NCBI GenBank assembly: GCA_031554275.1
Contig: JAVBKB010000097.1
Span: 1-19,292, forward strand
Origin: JAVBKB01 sp031554275
Lineage (GTDB): Bacteria > Bacillota > Bacilli > JARBTR01
Reading direction: 5' to 3'
Length of the DNA: 19,292 bases
This document shows positions 13,228 to 19,292 of the stretch, piece after piece (position 1 is the first letter of the stretch; the number at the start of each line of letters is the position of its first letter). The notes below the pieces were generated by a model, which had not been told where the DNA came from, searched no databases, and saw only the letters and a program-made list of their open reading frames with translations. The position numbers and the translations under genes were made by a program.

Positions 13228-14154
13228 TTAATTGTATCCGTCCATCTCTTGAATGGCGGCATAATAGAGTGCTGTGATAAATTTTCTAATATTAATTTGT
13301 GAGTGCAACTGGCTTTCAGTTACCTTTTCTTCAAGCTCCATCATCTTAACACGCACTTGATTGTAGTCAAAGAAACTTGTTGCATATTTCTCGAATTTAG
13401 GGTGGGTGTAATCTGTTAGCCCAATTGCAGCGATATTTGTTATAGCTTGCTGAATGGCTCTTCGAATTCTTTGCTCACCAGCTTTAACCTCTTTGGTGAC
13501 TTCTTCTGGAGTTGCTCCCTCCGTAAGTCGCTTTCTGGCAATGGATTCGTAAAGCTGTTTCAATTGCGGCAACCCTTTCTCCCCATTTTGCGCTTCTATA
13601 TAAAAGAAATAAATGATGTCCAGAATGTCTTTCTTGCCACTTTCCGCTATAATTCCTAGATCCAACAGAAGCTTTTTTGCTGACTCAATAATTGGTGCAT
13701 TATATGTTTTCGCATTTAGCTCTTGTGGTTCATGAAGCGTTTTGATCAATCCCAGAGACTTTTGCATATCACAGATCGCTCGCTCGAACACCAAATTATT
13801 GATCGTTTTTTTGATGATGCTGACAACCTCAAGTCGATTGATCGGCTTCATGATATAGTATTCGATTCCTAACTCATATGCCTTACCAATCATATCTTTA
13901 CTCTCGACTTGTGAAATCATAATAATTTTGCCAGAGAAATGTGAAGAAATCTCTTTAATAGTATCAATCCCACTTCGATTGGGCATCAGTAAATCGATGA
14001 GAATAATATCTATTTCTTGTTGCTTTAGTACATCTACATATACTTCAGAACCATCATCCGCTTCTCCTGCAATTATTCCAAGCCCTTCTTCTCGAATAAT
14101 ATCAGAGAGCATCACTCTAATTGATGCTGAATCATCTACTATAAAGAACCTCAT
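13228..14154 (-). CDS. Response regulator with YcbB domain, GlnL-like
   Basis: A 308-residue response regulator. The receiver domain (1-125) has the acidic pair D7/D8, phospho-acceptor D54 in ILIDLLMPNRSG, S81 and K103 in YIMKPI. The C-terminal half (about 150-308) matches the YcbB domain of GlnL, which carries a helix-turn-helix-like DNA-binding segment around TPEEVTKEVKAGEQRIRRAIQQAI. In B. subtilis GlnL, with sensor GlnK, activates a glutaminase and glutamine transporter operon. Here it follows the sensor gene by 40 bp, with SD GAGGAGTG before ATG 14154. The divergent neighbour is dcuA, so the likely target is C4-dicarboxylate transport rather than glutamine use. That is an inference from position. 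Confidence 0.88.
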   Translation of the reverse strand: MRFFIVDDSASIRVMLSDIIREEGLGIIAGEADDGSEVYVDVLKQQEIDIILIDLLMPNRSGIDTIKEISSHFSGKIIMISQVESKDMIGKAYELGIEYYIMKPINRLEVVSIIKKTINNLVFERAICDMQKSLGLIKTLHEPQELNAKTYNAPIIESAKKLLLDLGIIAESGKKDILDIIYFFYIEAQNGEKGLPQLKQLYESIARKRLTEGATPEEVTKEVKAGEQRIRRAIQQAITNIAAIGLTDYTHPKFEKYATSFFDYNQVRVKMMELEEKVTESQLHSQINIRKFITALYYAAIQEMDGYN

Positions 14155-14194
14155 CCAAACACTCCTCGTCTTCCTACCAATTCCACAGAAATTA

Positions 14195-15457
14195 TCATTT
14201 TGCTATACTTTGTACCGGTAGTGTCATGGTAAAAGTCATCTTAAATGGCAGTTTCGAATCAACAAGTACAATTTCACCATCTAGTGTCTCGACAACATTT
14301 TTCACATGATACAAACCAATACCATTCGAAGCATTGCCTAAAGCATCATATTTCGTTGTAAATCCTGGTTCAAAAAGCACTGTTTTGTTTTTCGTTGAAA
14401 TCCCTGGTCCAGTATCAGAGATTTCGATTATCACTTTGTCTTGCTCTCTTCTTACAAGGAGATCAACTTGCCCTCGGAGCTTTATCGCTTCAACTGCATT
14501 GGATACAACATTATTAATAAGTGATGCCAACCGGAATGCGTGATAAGGTGGGTGTTGATCGCAAATCCTAGGGCTAAAGTGTATTTCCTTGTTTAAAAGC
14601 TCACTATATCGACGATTTGATGTAATAATCACATCAATAATTTCCTGTATACTCATGAAGTCATCAAAATCTTCTTTTTCCATCAATTTATTAAGTCCTG
14701 CATAAATTCGCTGCGTGTCCTTCTTAATTTCATGGATCTCGCCAGTTAGTCTCAATGCTTTCTTTGACAACTTTGTAAGCTTTAACTCCTCTAATTCTTG
14801 ATGTAAATTATAACATTCACTTGTGATTTCTTCAGCATCTTTTGACGTTTTGTTCAGCTGTACCATTTCTACATATAAGTTCGAAACCATCATTAATACT
14901 TCTTCACTGCGTTTGCGATTCTCCAGTTGGGCAATCCTTGTTTCTCGTAGGATAAAAATATTGAAAAAACCCAACACAAAGAATGTGCGAATAATCGCAA
15001 TACCACCAATTGTCAGAAAGGTATCTCCAGTAATCGGCATATCCTTAAAGCCACTTCTCACAAATATTTCAGCAAAACTCGCTGCAATTTCAGTAATTGT
15101 CCCTAATATCCCAATAATAAAAGGACGTTCTATGTAGGATCCTATTTTTAACAAATAGAAAAGTGATGCAAATACTAGATAGTAGAAAAAAGCCGGCACA
15201 TTAAGAGCAACTGCATCGTGCCAAATAAATTCAGGTATGGTCAGTGTATAGAGAATGTCCCGAAATAACACGACTGTTGTCCCGACTATAATTCCAGAAA
15301 CAATGGGATTAATTCTTCTTGCCCACAATAGAAAGAAGAAGAAAACGGGTGTTCCAAGGCTTACTCGCAAGTCACCCTGGAGGGGATAGAACTTCAATTC
15401 CCCGGCAATTGGAACTGCGATCGCCATTACAACATAAATTAACATTTTATCTCGCAT
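14195..15457 (-). CDS. Sensor histidine kinase, GlnK (YcbA)-like, with multi-pass membrane sensor
   Basis: A 420-residue membrane histidine kinase. The first 170 residues are a membrane domain of about five or six helices (for example 35-46, 51-70, 85-103, 113-132, 148-170), with little extracytoplasmic sequence, unlike the periplasmic PAS sensor of DcuS. A coiled region follows, then H242 in GEIHEIKKD as probable phospho-acceptor, N box NNVVSNAVEAI (315-325), G1 box DTGPGIS (348-354), FEPGFTTK, and G2 box NGIGLY (379-384). The start is ATG 15457, behind GAGGTG with a 10-nt spacer; TTG 15475 would overlap that SD. It pairs with the response regulator downstream. The ligand is unknown; amino acids or dicarboxylates are the sensible guesses. 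Confidence 0.85.
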   Translation of the reverse strand: MRDKMLIYVVMAIAVPIAGELKFYPLQGDLRVSLGTPVFFFFLLWARRINPIVSGIIVGTTVVLFRDILYTLTIPEFIWHDAVALNVPAFFYYLVFASLFYLLKIGSYIERPFIIGILGTITEIAASFAEIFVRSGFKDMPITGDTFLTIGGIAIIRTFFVLGFFNIFILRETRIAQLENRKRSEEVLMMVSNLYVEMVQLNKTSKDAEEITSECYNLHQELEELKLTKLSKKALRLTGEIHEIKKDTQRIYAGLNKLMEKEDFDDFMSIQEIIDVIITSNRRYSELLNKEIHFSPRICDQHPPYHAFRLASLINNVVSNAVEAIKLRGQVDLLVRREQDKVIIEISDTGPGISTKNKTVLFEPGFTTKYDALGNASNGIGLYHVKNVVETLDGEIVLVDSKLPFKMTFTMTLPVQSIAK

Positions 15458-15490
15458 GCTTTTTTGGCACCTCAAAGCTAGTTTCGTAAT

Positions 15491-15525
15491 TATCCTAATT
15501 GTCGTTAGAAATGCAATTAGGATTA
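15491..15525. promoter_or_regulatory. Inverted repeat with 17-nt repeat copy 2, in the sensor-kinase leader
   Basis: TCCTAATTG (15493-15501) and CAATTAGGA (15513-15521) form a perfect 9-bp inverted repeat with an 11-nt gap. The left part (15492-15508) is the exact second copy of the 17-nt repeat at 5403-5419. It lies 35 bp before the kinase start and within its probable leader. It could be a regulator-binding site in the divergent region or an RNA hairpin. Confidence 0.5.
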
Positions 15526-15566
15526 GTTTTGAATAATTTCTGTTCGTTCAATAATACTACCTATAC

Positions 15567-15572
15567 ATTATA
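15567..15572 (-). promoter_or_regulatory. Possible -10 box for the sensor kinase and response regulator
   Basis: A perfect TATAAT on the minus strand, 110 bp before the kinase start. No good -35 box stands at 17 nt (TTTCGT), as would fit an activated promoter or a chance AT-rich match. Confidence 0.35.
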
Positions 15573-15645
15573 CGAGATAAGTTAGGAGAACGAAATATTG
15601 TGACAACATTATGTACTTTCACGAGGATATCGTCTTATTGTGTAA

Positions 15646-15670
15646 CATCCTGTAGGTCGCTGTTAGGATG
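15646..15670. promoter_or_regulatory. Inverted repeat in the dcuA upstream region, possible operator
   Basis: CATCCT (15646-15651) and AGGATG (15665-15670) are separated by 13 nt. The repeat ends 10 bp before a TATAAA (15681-15686) that could be the dcuA -10 box. No -35 box is seen there, so the promoter may need an activator bound at this repeat. The candidate is the divergently encoded YcbB-type regulator. Confidence 0.4.
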
Positions 15671-15707
15671 AGGGTGTACTTATAAATAGTTTCAAGGAGG
15701 AAATTTC

Positions 15708-17123
15708 ATGTTAAAAGATTTCGTTGTCGAAAATCAGACGCTGGCTATGTGGCTTGAATTTGCTATCGTTCTGATTTGCATCTTCTTTGGCGCACGCATG
15801 GGCGGTGTCGGTCTTGGTGTAATGGGGGGTGTCGGAGTAGCAATATTTACATTTATCTTTGGTATTAATCCAGTTAAGGATGCCGTTAATAACCCATTCG
15901 GACACATTCCATTAGACGTTCTCATCATCATTCTAGCTGTAATCATTGCAGCTGCTACGTTGGAAGCATCTGGAGGAATGAACTACTTAATTCACATAGC
16001 AGAGAAGATGTTACGAAAGAATCCGAAGATGATTACTTTTGTAGCACCACTGGTTACTTATTTGTTCACATTCCTTGCAGGTACTGGACATGTTGCTTAC
16101 GCTCTACTTCCAGTTATATCGGAGGTATCTCGCGAGGCAGGGGTTCGACCAGAAAGACCATTATCAATAGCCGTTATTGCATCACAGCAGGCAATTACAG
16201 CGAGTCCTATCTCTGCTGCTACCGCCGCTATGTTGACAATCCTAACCGATATCACATTAACAGACATTTTACTAATCTGTATTCCTTCAACACTAATTGG
16301 GGTAATGACCGCTGCGTTTGTTGTTAGTAAAATGGGTAAAGAATTACCAGATGACCCTGAATATCTAAAGCGTATGGAGGAAGGTCTTGCACCTTTACAA
16401 AAAGCAAAGCAAGCATACAAGCCAACACCTGGTGCTAAGCTTTCAGTTTGGTTGTTCTTATTGGGTGCCTTTGCAGTTGTTATTCTTGGTAGAATCAGTG
16501 AGTTGCGCCCTAGTTTTGAAAAGGTTGAAACAAAGATTGACGCTGCTACGAGTGTTGCGACCATTACCAAAACAATTGAGCCTTTATCAATGCCAATGAC
16601 AATTATTCTTGTCATGCTCATTGTATCTGCATTAATGATTATATTCTGCCGTACAAATGTGGCGAAAATCGCCAGCGGAGAAGTATTTAAAGCTGGGATG
16701 ATTGCAGTTGTAGCGATTATGGGGATTGCCTGGATGGGTAACCTATTCTTTGCTGCAAACAAAACTTTTATCGAATCAAACTTAAAGAATATAGTGAATG
16801 ATCATACTTGGTTGTTTGCAGTTGCATTGTTTATCCTATCAGTTCTAGTTTACAGTCAAGGAGCTGCCACAAAGACATTAATGCCTGTTGGAGCTAGCTT
16901 AGGTCTTTCATCAGGACTCTTAGTAGGAATGTTCCCAGCAGTTAACGGTTACTTCTTCTTCCCGAACTATCCTACTGTTGTTGCAGCAATCAACTTCGAT
17001 AGAACAGGCACAACACGAGTCGGTAAGTACATGCTCAATCACAGCTTTATGATTCCAGGTTTGGTTTCTACCATCATTGCAGTTGCAATTGGTATGATTA
17101 TTGGACCGATGATCATTAACTAA
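15708..17123 (+). CDS. dcuA: Anaerobic C4-dicarboxylate carrier, Dcu (DcuA/DcuB) family
   Basis: A 471-residue inner-membrane carrier. Dcu-family proteins take up aspartate, malate or fumarate and exchange them for succinate. Hydrophobic segments fill the protein (for example 14-52, 69-88, 105-124, then a helix-rich centre and six more towards the C-terminus). Characteristic stretches are ARMGGVGLGVMGGVGV (29-44), FTFLAGTGHVAYALLPVISE and ASQQAITASPISAATAA. The central loop (about 205-245 and 265-290) is somewhat long; E. coli DcuA has 433 residues. AAGGAGG precedes ATG 15708. A perfect terminator follows, and aspA has its own start signals. The assignment to DcuA rather than DcuB rests on the aspA neighbour and is less certain than the family. 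Confidence 0.9.
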   Translation: MLKDFVVENQTLAMWLEFAIVLICIFFGARMGGVGLGVMGGVGVAIFTFIFGINPVKDAVNNPFGHIPLDVLIIILAVIIAAATLEASGGMNYLIHIAEKMLRKNPKMITFVAPLVTYLFTFLAGTGHVAYALLPVISEVSREAGVRPERPLSIAVIASQQAITASPISAATAAMLTILTDITLTDILLICIPSTLIGVMTAAFVVSKMGKELPDDPEYLKRMEEGLAPLQKAKQAYKPTPGAKLSVWLFLLGAFAVVILGRISELRPSFEKVETKIDAATSVATITKTIEPLSMPMTIILVMLIVSALMIIFCRTNVAKIASGEVFKAGMIAVVAIMGIAWMGNLFFAANKTFIESNLKNIVNDHTWLFAVALFILSVLVYSQGAATKTLMPVGASLGLSSGLLVGMFPAVNGYFFFPNYPTVVAAINFDRTGTTRVGKYMLNHSFMIPGLVSTIIAVAIGMIIGPMIIN

Positions 17124-17132
17124 TCCCCCCCT

Positions 17133-17165
17133 CATAATCAGGTTGAAATATTCGACCTGATTATG
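17133..17165 (+). terminator. Terminator of dcuA
   Basis: CATAATCAGGT (17133-17143) and ACCTGATTATG (17155-17165) form a perfect 11-bp stem with an 11-nt loop, 9 bp after the dcuA stop. The tail TTTACTTT is only moderately T-rich. Confidence 0.75.
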
Positions 17166-17224
17166 TTTACTTTAACAATGTTTTTTACTACTAGTGACTT
17201 ATTCGCTTATCATGAAAAATAAAA

Positions 17225-17252
17225 TTCGAAAGCAATGTTCGTTTGATATAAT
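17225..17252 (+). promoter_or_regulatory. Possible promoter of aspA
   Basis: A perfect TATAAT (17247-17252) lies 35 bp before the aspA ATG. The best -35 candidate is a poor TTCGAA (17225-17230) with 16-nt spacing. Together with the dcuA terminator it suggests that aspA can be transcribed on its own. Confidence 0.4.
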
Positions 17253-17286
17253 ATGTTTATACTTTTTTTAGGAGGAAAAATAAAAG

Positions 17287-18708
17287 ATGACAGAAAAATT
17301 CAGAATTGAAAAAGATTTTCTTGGTGAAAAGCAAGTGCCGGCTGATGCTTACTATGGTGTACAAACCATTCGAGCAATTGAAAACTTTCCGATTACAGGT
17401 TATCGCATTGATGAATCGTTGATCGTTGCGATGGCAACTGTTAAGAAAGCATCTGCTCGTGCAAATAGTGAAATTGGTCAATTAGATGACAGGATTGCTA
17501 AAGCAATAATGGAAGCATCTGACGAAGTAATCTCAGGCAAGCTGCATGACCAATTTATTGTAGACCCGATCCAAGGCGGAGCAGGCACTTCAATAAATAT
17601 GAATACAAATGAGGTAATTGCAAACCGTGCACTAGAAATACTTGGCGAGGAAAAAGGTAGTTATAAGGTAATTAGCCCTAACTCTCATGTGAATATGGCT
17701 CAATCTACTAACGACGCTTTTCCAACGGCCATTCACTTATCAACGCTTTCAAGATTAGAAGAGCTATTGAAAGTGATGGATCGTTTGCATGGAGAATTCA
17801 TCAACAAGTCTGTTGAATTTGATGACATTATCAAGATGGGTAGAACGCATTTGCAAGACGCAGTACCAATTCGATTAGGTCAAGAGTTCAAAGCTTATGC
17901 TGATGTATTAAAAAGAGACATCTTCAGAATCTCAAATGCCCGTGACCATTTGTTTGATGTGAATATGGGAGCAACAGCAGTGGGTACCGGTCTGAATGCT
18001 GAAGAAGAGTATATTAAGAAAGCAGTTAAATATCTTGCTGATTATACAAAAATGCCGATTACAGGCTGTAGCAACCTTGTAGATGGCACTCAAAACACAG
18101 ATTGCTATGTAGAAGTTTCTGGTGTGCTTAAGACTTGTATGTTGAACATGTCCAAAGTGGCGAATGACCTTCGCATGATGGCTTCTGGCCCTCGCTGTGG
18201 ACTTGCTGAAATCAATTTACCTGCTCGTCAACCAGGCTCCTCAATTATGCCAGGCAAGGTCAATCCTGTAATGGCTGAAGTGCTTAATCAAACCGCATTC
18301 CAGGTAGTTGGTAATGACTTGACCATTAGTATGGCTTCTGAAGCTGGTCAGTTTGAACTAAATGTTATGGAACCAGTCATTGTTTTTAACATTTTACAAT
18401 CAATCAAAATCATGACTAATGTCTTCAATGTCTTCAATGAGCTTTGCTTAAAGGGCATTACTGCTAATAAAGAGCGCTTGGAAGACTACGTCAACAACAG
18501 TGTTGGCATTATCACAGCTATCAATCCACATGTTGGGTATGAAGCAGCTGCAAACATTGCACGAGATGCAGTCAGTAGCGGCCAACCCGTTAGAGACCTT
18601 GTTATTGAAAGAGGCCTGTTAACAGCAGCTGATCTTGATATCATCTTGAATGCACATGAAATGACACACCCAGGTATTGCTGGGAAGGAATTATTAAAAA
18701 GCAAATAA
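17287..18708 (+). CDS. aspA: Aspartate ammonia-lyase (aspartase)
   Basis: A 473-residue cytoplasmic enzyme of the aspartase/fumarase superfamily that converts L-aspartate to fumarate and ammonia. Signature segments are DPIQGGAGTSINMN (93-106), QSTNDAFPTA (139-148), GRTHLQDAVP (185-194) and the catalytic loop GSSIMPGKVNP (317-327) with S319 as the expected general base. Fumarase C shares this loop. The call of aspartase is supported by the N-terminal RIEKDFLGEKQVPADAYYGVQT and by the dcuA neighbour. AGGAGG stands 10 nt before ATG 17287. With DcuA it forms an aspartate uptake and fumarate-producing pathway, useful for fumarate respiration or as a nitrogen source. Confidence 0.95.
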   Translation: MTEKFRIEKDFLGEKQVPADAYYGVQTIRAIENFPITGYRIDESLIVAMATVKKASARANSEIGQLDDRIAKAIMEASDEVISGKLHDQFIVDPIQGGAGTSINMNTNEVIANRALEILGEEKGSYKVISPNSHVNMAQSTNDAFPTAIHLSTLSRLEELLKVMDRLHGEFINKSVEFDDIIKMGRTHLQDAVPIRLGQEFKAYADVLKRDIFRISNARDHLFDVNMGATAVGTGLNAEEEYIKKAVKYLADYTKMPITGCSNLVDGTQNTDCYVEVSGVLKTCMLNMSKVANDLRMMASGPRCGLAEINLPARQPGSSIMPGKVNPVMAEVLNQTAFQVVGNDLTISMASEAGQFELNVMEPVIVFNILQSIKIMTNVFNVFNELCLKGITANKERLEDYVNNSVGIITAINPHVGYEAAANIARDAVSSGQPVRDLVIERGLLTAADLDIILNAHEMTHPGIAGKELLKSK

Positions 18709-18726
18709 TAGTTGAATACCCCCTAT

Positions 18727-18764
18727 AAGGACTGCCATCAATAGATGGTGGTCCTTCTTTGTTT
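18727..18764 (+). terminator. Terminator of aspA
   Basis: AAGGACTGCCATC (18727-18739) pairs with GATGGTGGTCCTT (18744-18756) over 13 bp with two non-Watson-Crick positions and a 4-nt loop. It is followed by CTTTGTTTG. Confidence 0.8.
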
Positions 18765-18802
18765 GATCAATTTCCGATCACATAGCAACTCTTCGGAAGA
18801 AC

Positions 18803-18857
18803 AAAAAAAACGCTAACCAATTTGCGGCAACTTCTGATGCCTCAATTTGGTTAGCGT
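18803..18857 (-). terminator. Terminator of the YabE-like gene
   Basis: ACGCTAACCAA (18810-18820) and TTGGTTAGCGT (18847-18857) form a perfect 11-bp stem. An inner GGC/GCC pairing occurs within the loop. The eight A at 18803-18810 are a T run on the minus strand, directly after the stem, 20 bp beyond the gene's stop. Confidence 0.85.
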
Positions 18858-18877
18858 ATTCTTATCATGTATACAAC

Positions 18878-19292
18878 TTAGTACACAGTTATTGTTACGT
18901 TTTTTCTTCCCCATTTGTTACAAGCTGCGAGCGTTGGCAAGAAAATATCAATTCTATTTCCTTTTATTGCGCCACCAGTGTCTAGTGCAGTTGCATATCC
19001 ATAACCTTCCACATAAACCTTTGTTCCAAGTGGAATGATTCTTGGATCAACTGCAATAACTTTAACATTCACATCTTTACTTAAATCAAACCCAGTCGCA
19101 GTATGTATACCGCTTCCGCCGTCGTTAAGTGTATACGCAGTGGCTTCTACCGTGAAGCTTCTTTTACCACCTGATGGAGCTCCCTTAGCACTTACGCTAG
19201 CCTTACTTGCTACACTAACTACCGGTTCTGGCGCCTTTGTACCTACTAGTACGACTTTATCTACTGGTGCTAGTGTTGTCACTTGATTAATC
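18878..19292 (-). CDS. YabE-like G5/3D-domain cell-wall protein, C-terminal part, 5' end outside window
   Basis: About 137 C-terminal residues are visible, and the frame is open to the window edge. It first reads INQVTTLAPVDKVVLVGTKAP, the typical end of a G5 domain. After a low-complexity linker rich in S, V and A comes a 3D domain: FTVEATAYTLNDGGSG, then DPRIIPLGTKVYVEGYG, ALDTGGAIKGNRIDIFL. The three aspartates (DP, DT, DI) give the 3D domain its name and form the catalytic-like centre related to lytic transglycosylases such as MltA. Bacillus YabE has the same G5-3D end and lies directly before rnmV. Function is probably peptidoglycan remodelling at the cell surface. A GTG at 19282 is not a real start. 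The signal peptide would lie outside the window. Confidence 0.88.
   Translation of the reverse strand, partial: INQVTTLAPVDKVVLVGTKAPEPVVSVASKASVSAKGAPSGGKRSFTVEATAYTLNDGGSGIHTATGFDLSKDVNVKVIAVDPRIIPLGTKVYVEGYGYATALDTGGAIKGNRIDIFLPTLAACNKWGRKNVTITVY

Noticed and set aside
16097..16762. 221-codon open frame on the minus strand
   Set aside because: It lies wholly opposite dcuA, has no ribosome binding site, and its composition (rich in I, A, T, V) mirrors the membrane protein on the other strand.
18878..19282. YabE-like fragment as a complete 134-residue protein starting at GTG 19282
   Set aside because: The frame is open past this codon to the window edge, and the residues on both sides belong to a G5 domain, so the codon is internal.

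Overview
The window looks like a chromosomal segment of an endospore-forming member of the Bacillota. The evidence is an alpha/beta-type spore protein (sspF), the sporulation protease yabG, veg, and IspE, GlmU and Prs sequences that closely resemble those of Bacillus. I cannot name the genus. A DcuA-type C4-dicarboxylate carrier with aspartate ammonia-lyase suggests growth or survival without oxygen, for example by fumarate exchange.

Layout. Positions 1-2942 (+) hold the 3' end of a BrxD-like (DUF2791) ATPase gene and a translationally overlapping DEAD/DEAH-type helicase, probably the tail of an anti-phage or genome-defence operon that begins upstream. Positions 2943-5385 (+) are a mixed stretch: a DUF4259-like small protein, a solitary rqcP (yabO) and an unrecognised cysteine-rich protein. 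Positions 5518-13125 (-) are a conserved housekeeping and sporulation block, in transcription order rnmV, rsmA, yabG, veg, sspF, ispE, glmU, prs. It keeps the Bacillus order, but the purR, ridA and spoVG genes normally found between ispE and glmU are missing. Positions 13228-15457 (-) encode a GlnK/GlnL-like (YcbA/YcbB) two-component system, divergent from dcuA (15708-17123, +) and aspA (17287-18708, +). At the right edge is the C-terminal part of a YabE-like G5/3D-domain wall protein (-).

How the genes work together. GlmU makes UDP-GlcNAc for the cell wall, Prs makes PRPP, IspE makes isoprenoid precursors, and RnmV and RsmA mature 5S and 16S rRNA. SspF and YabG act in the spore. AspA converts aspartate to fumarate, DcuA can exchange C4-dicarboxylates, and the divergent two-component system is the natural candidate regulator. 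The dcuA/aspA/two-component block sits between rnmV and the yabE-like gene, which are adjacent in Bacillus, so it looks inserted into an otherwise conserved locus.

Non-coding signals include two near-consensus tandem promoters before veg, a good sigma-G/F-type promoter before sspF, several factor-independent terminators, a 157-bp MITE-like imperfect palindrome between yabG and veg, a 17-nt repeat shared by two intergenic regions 10 kb apart, and a cluster of ATTCAC hexamers before rqcP. No tRNA, rRNA or CRISPR array was seen.
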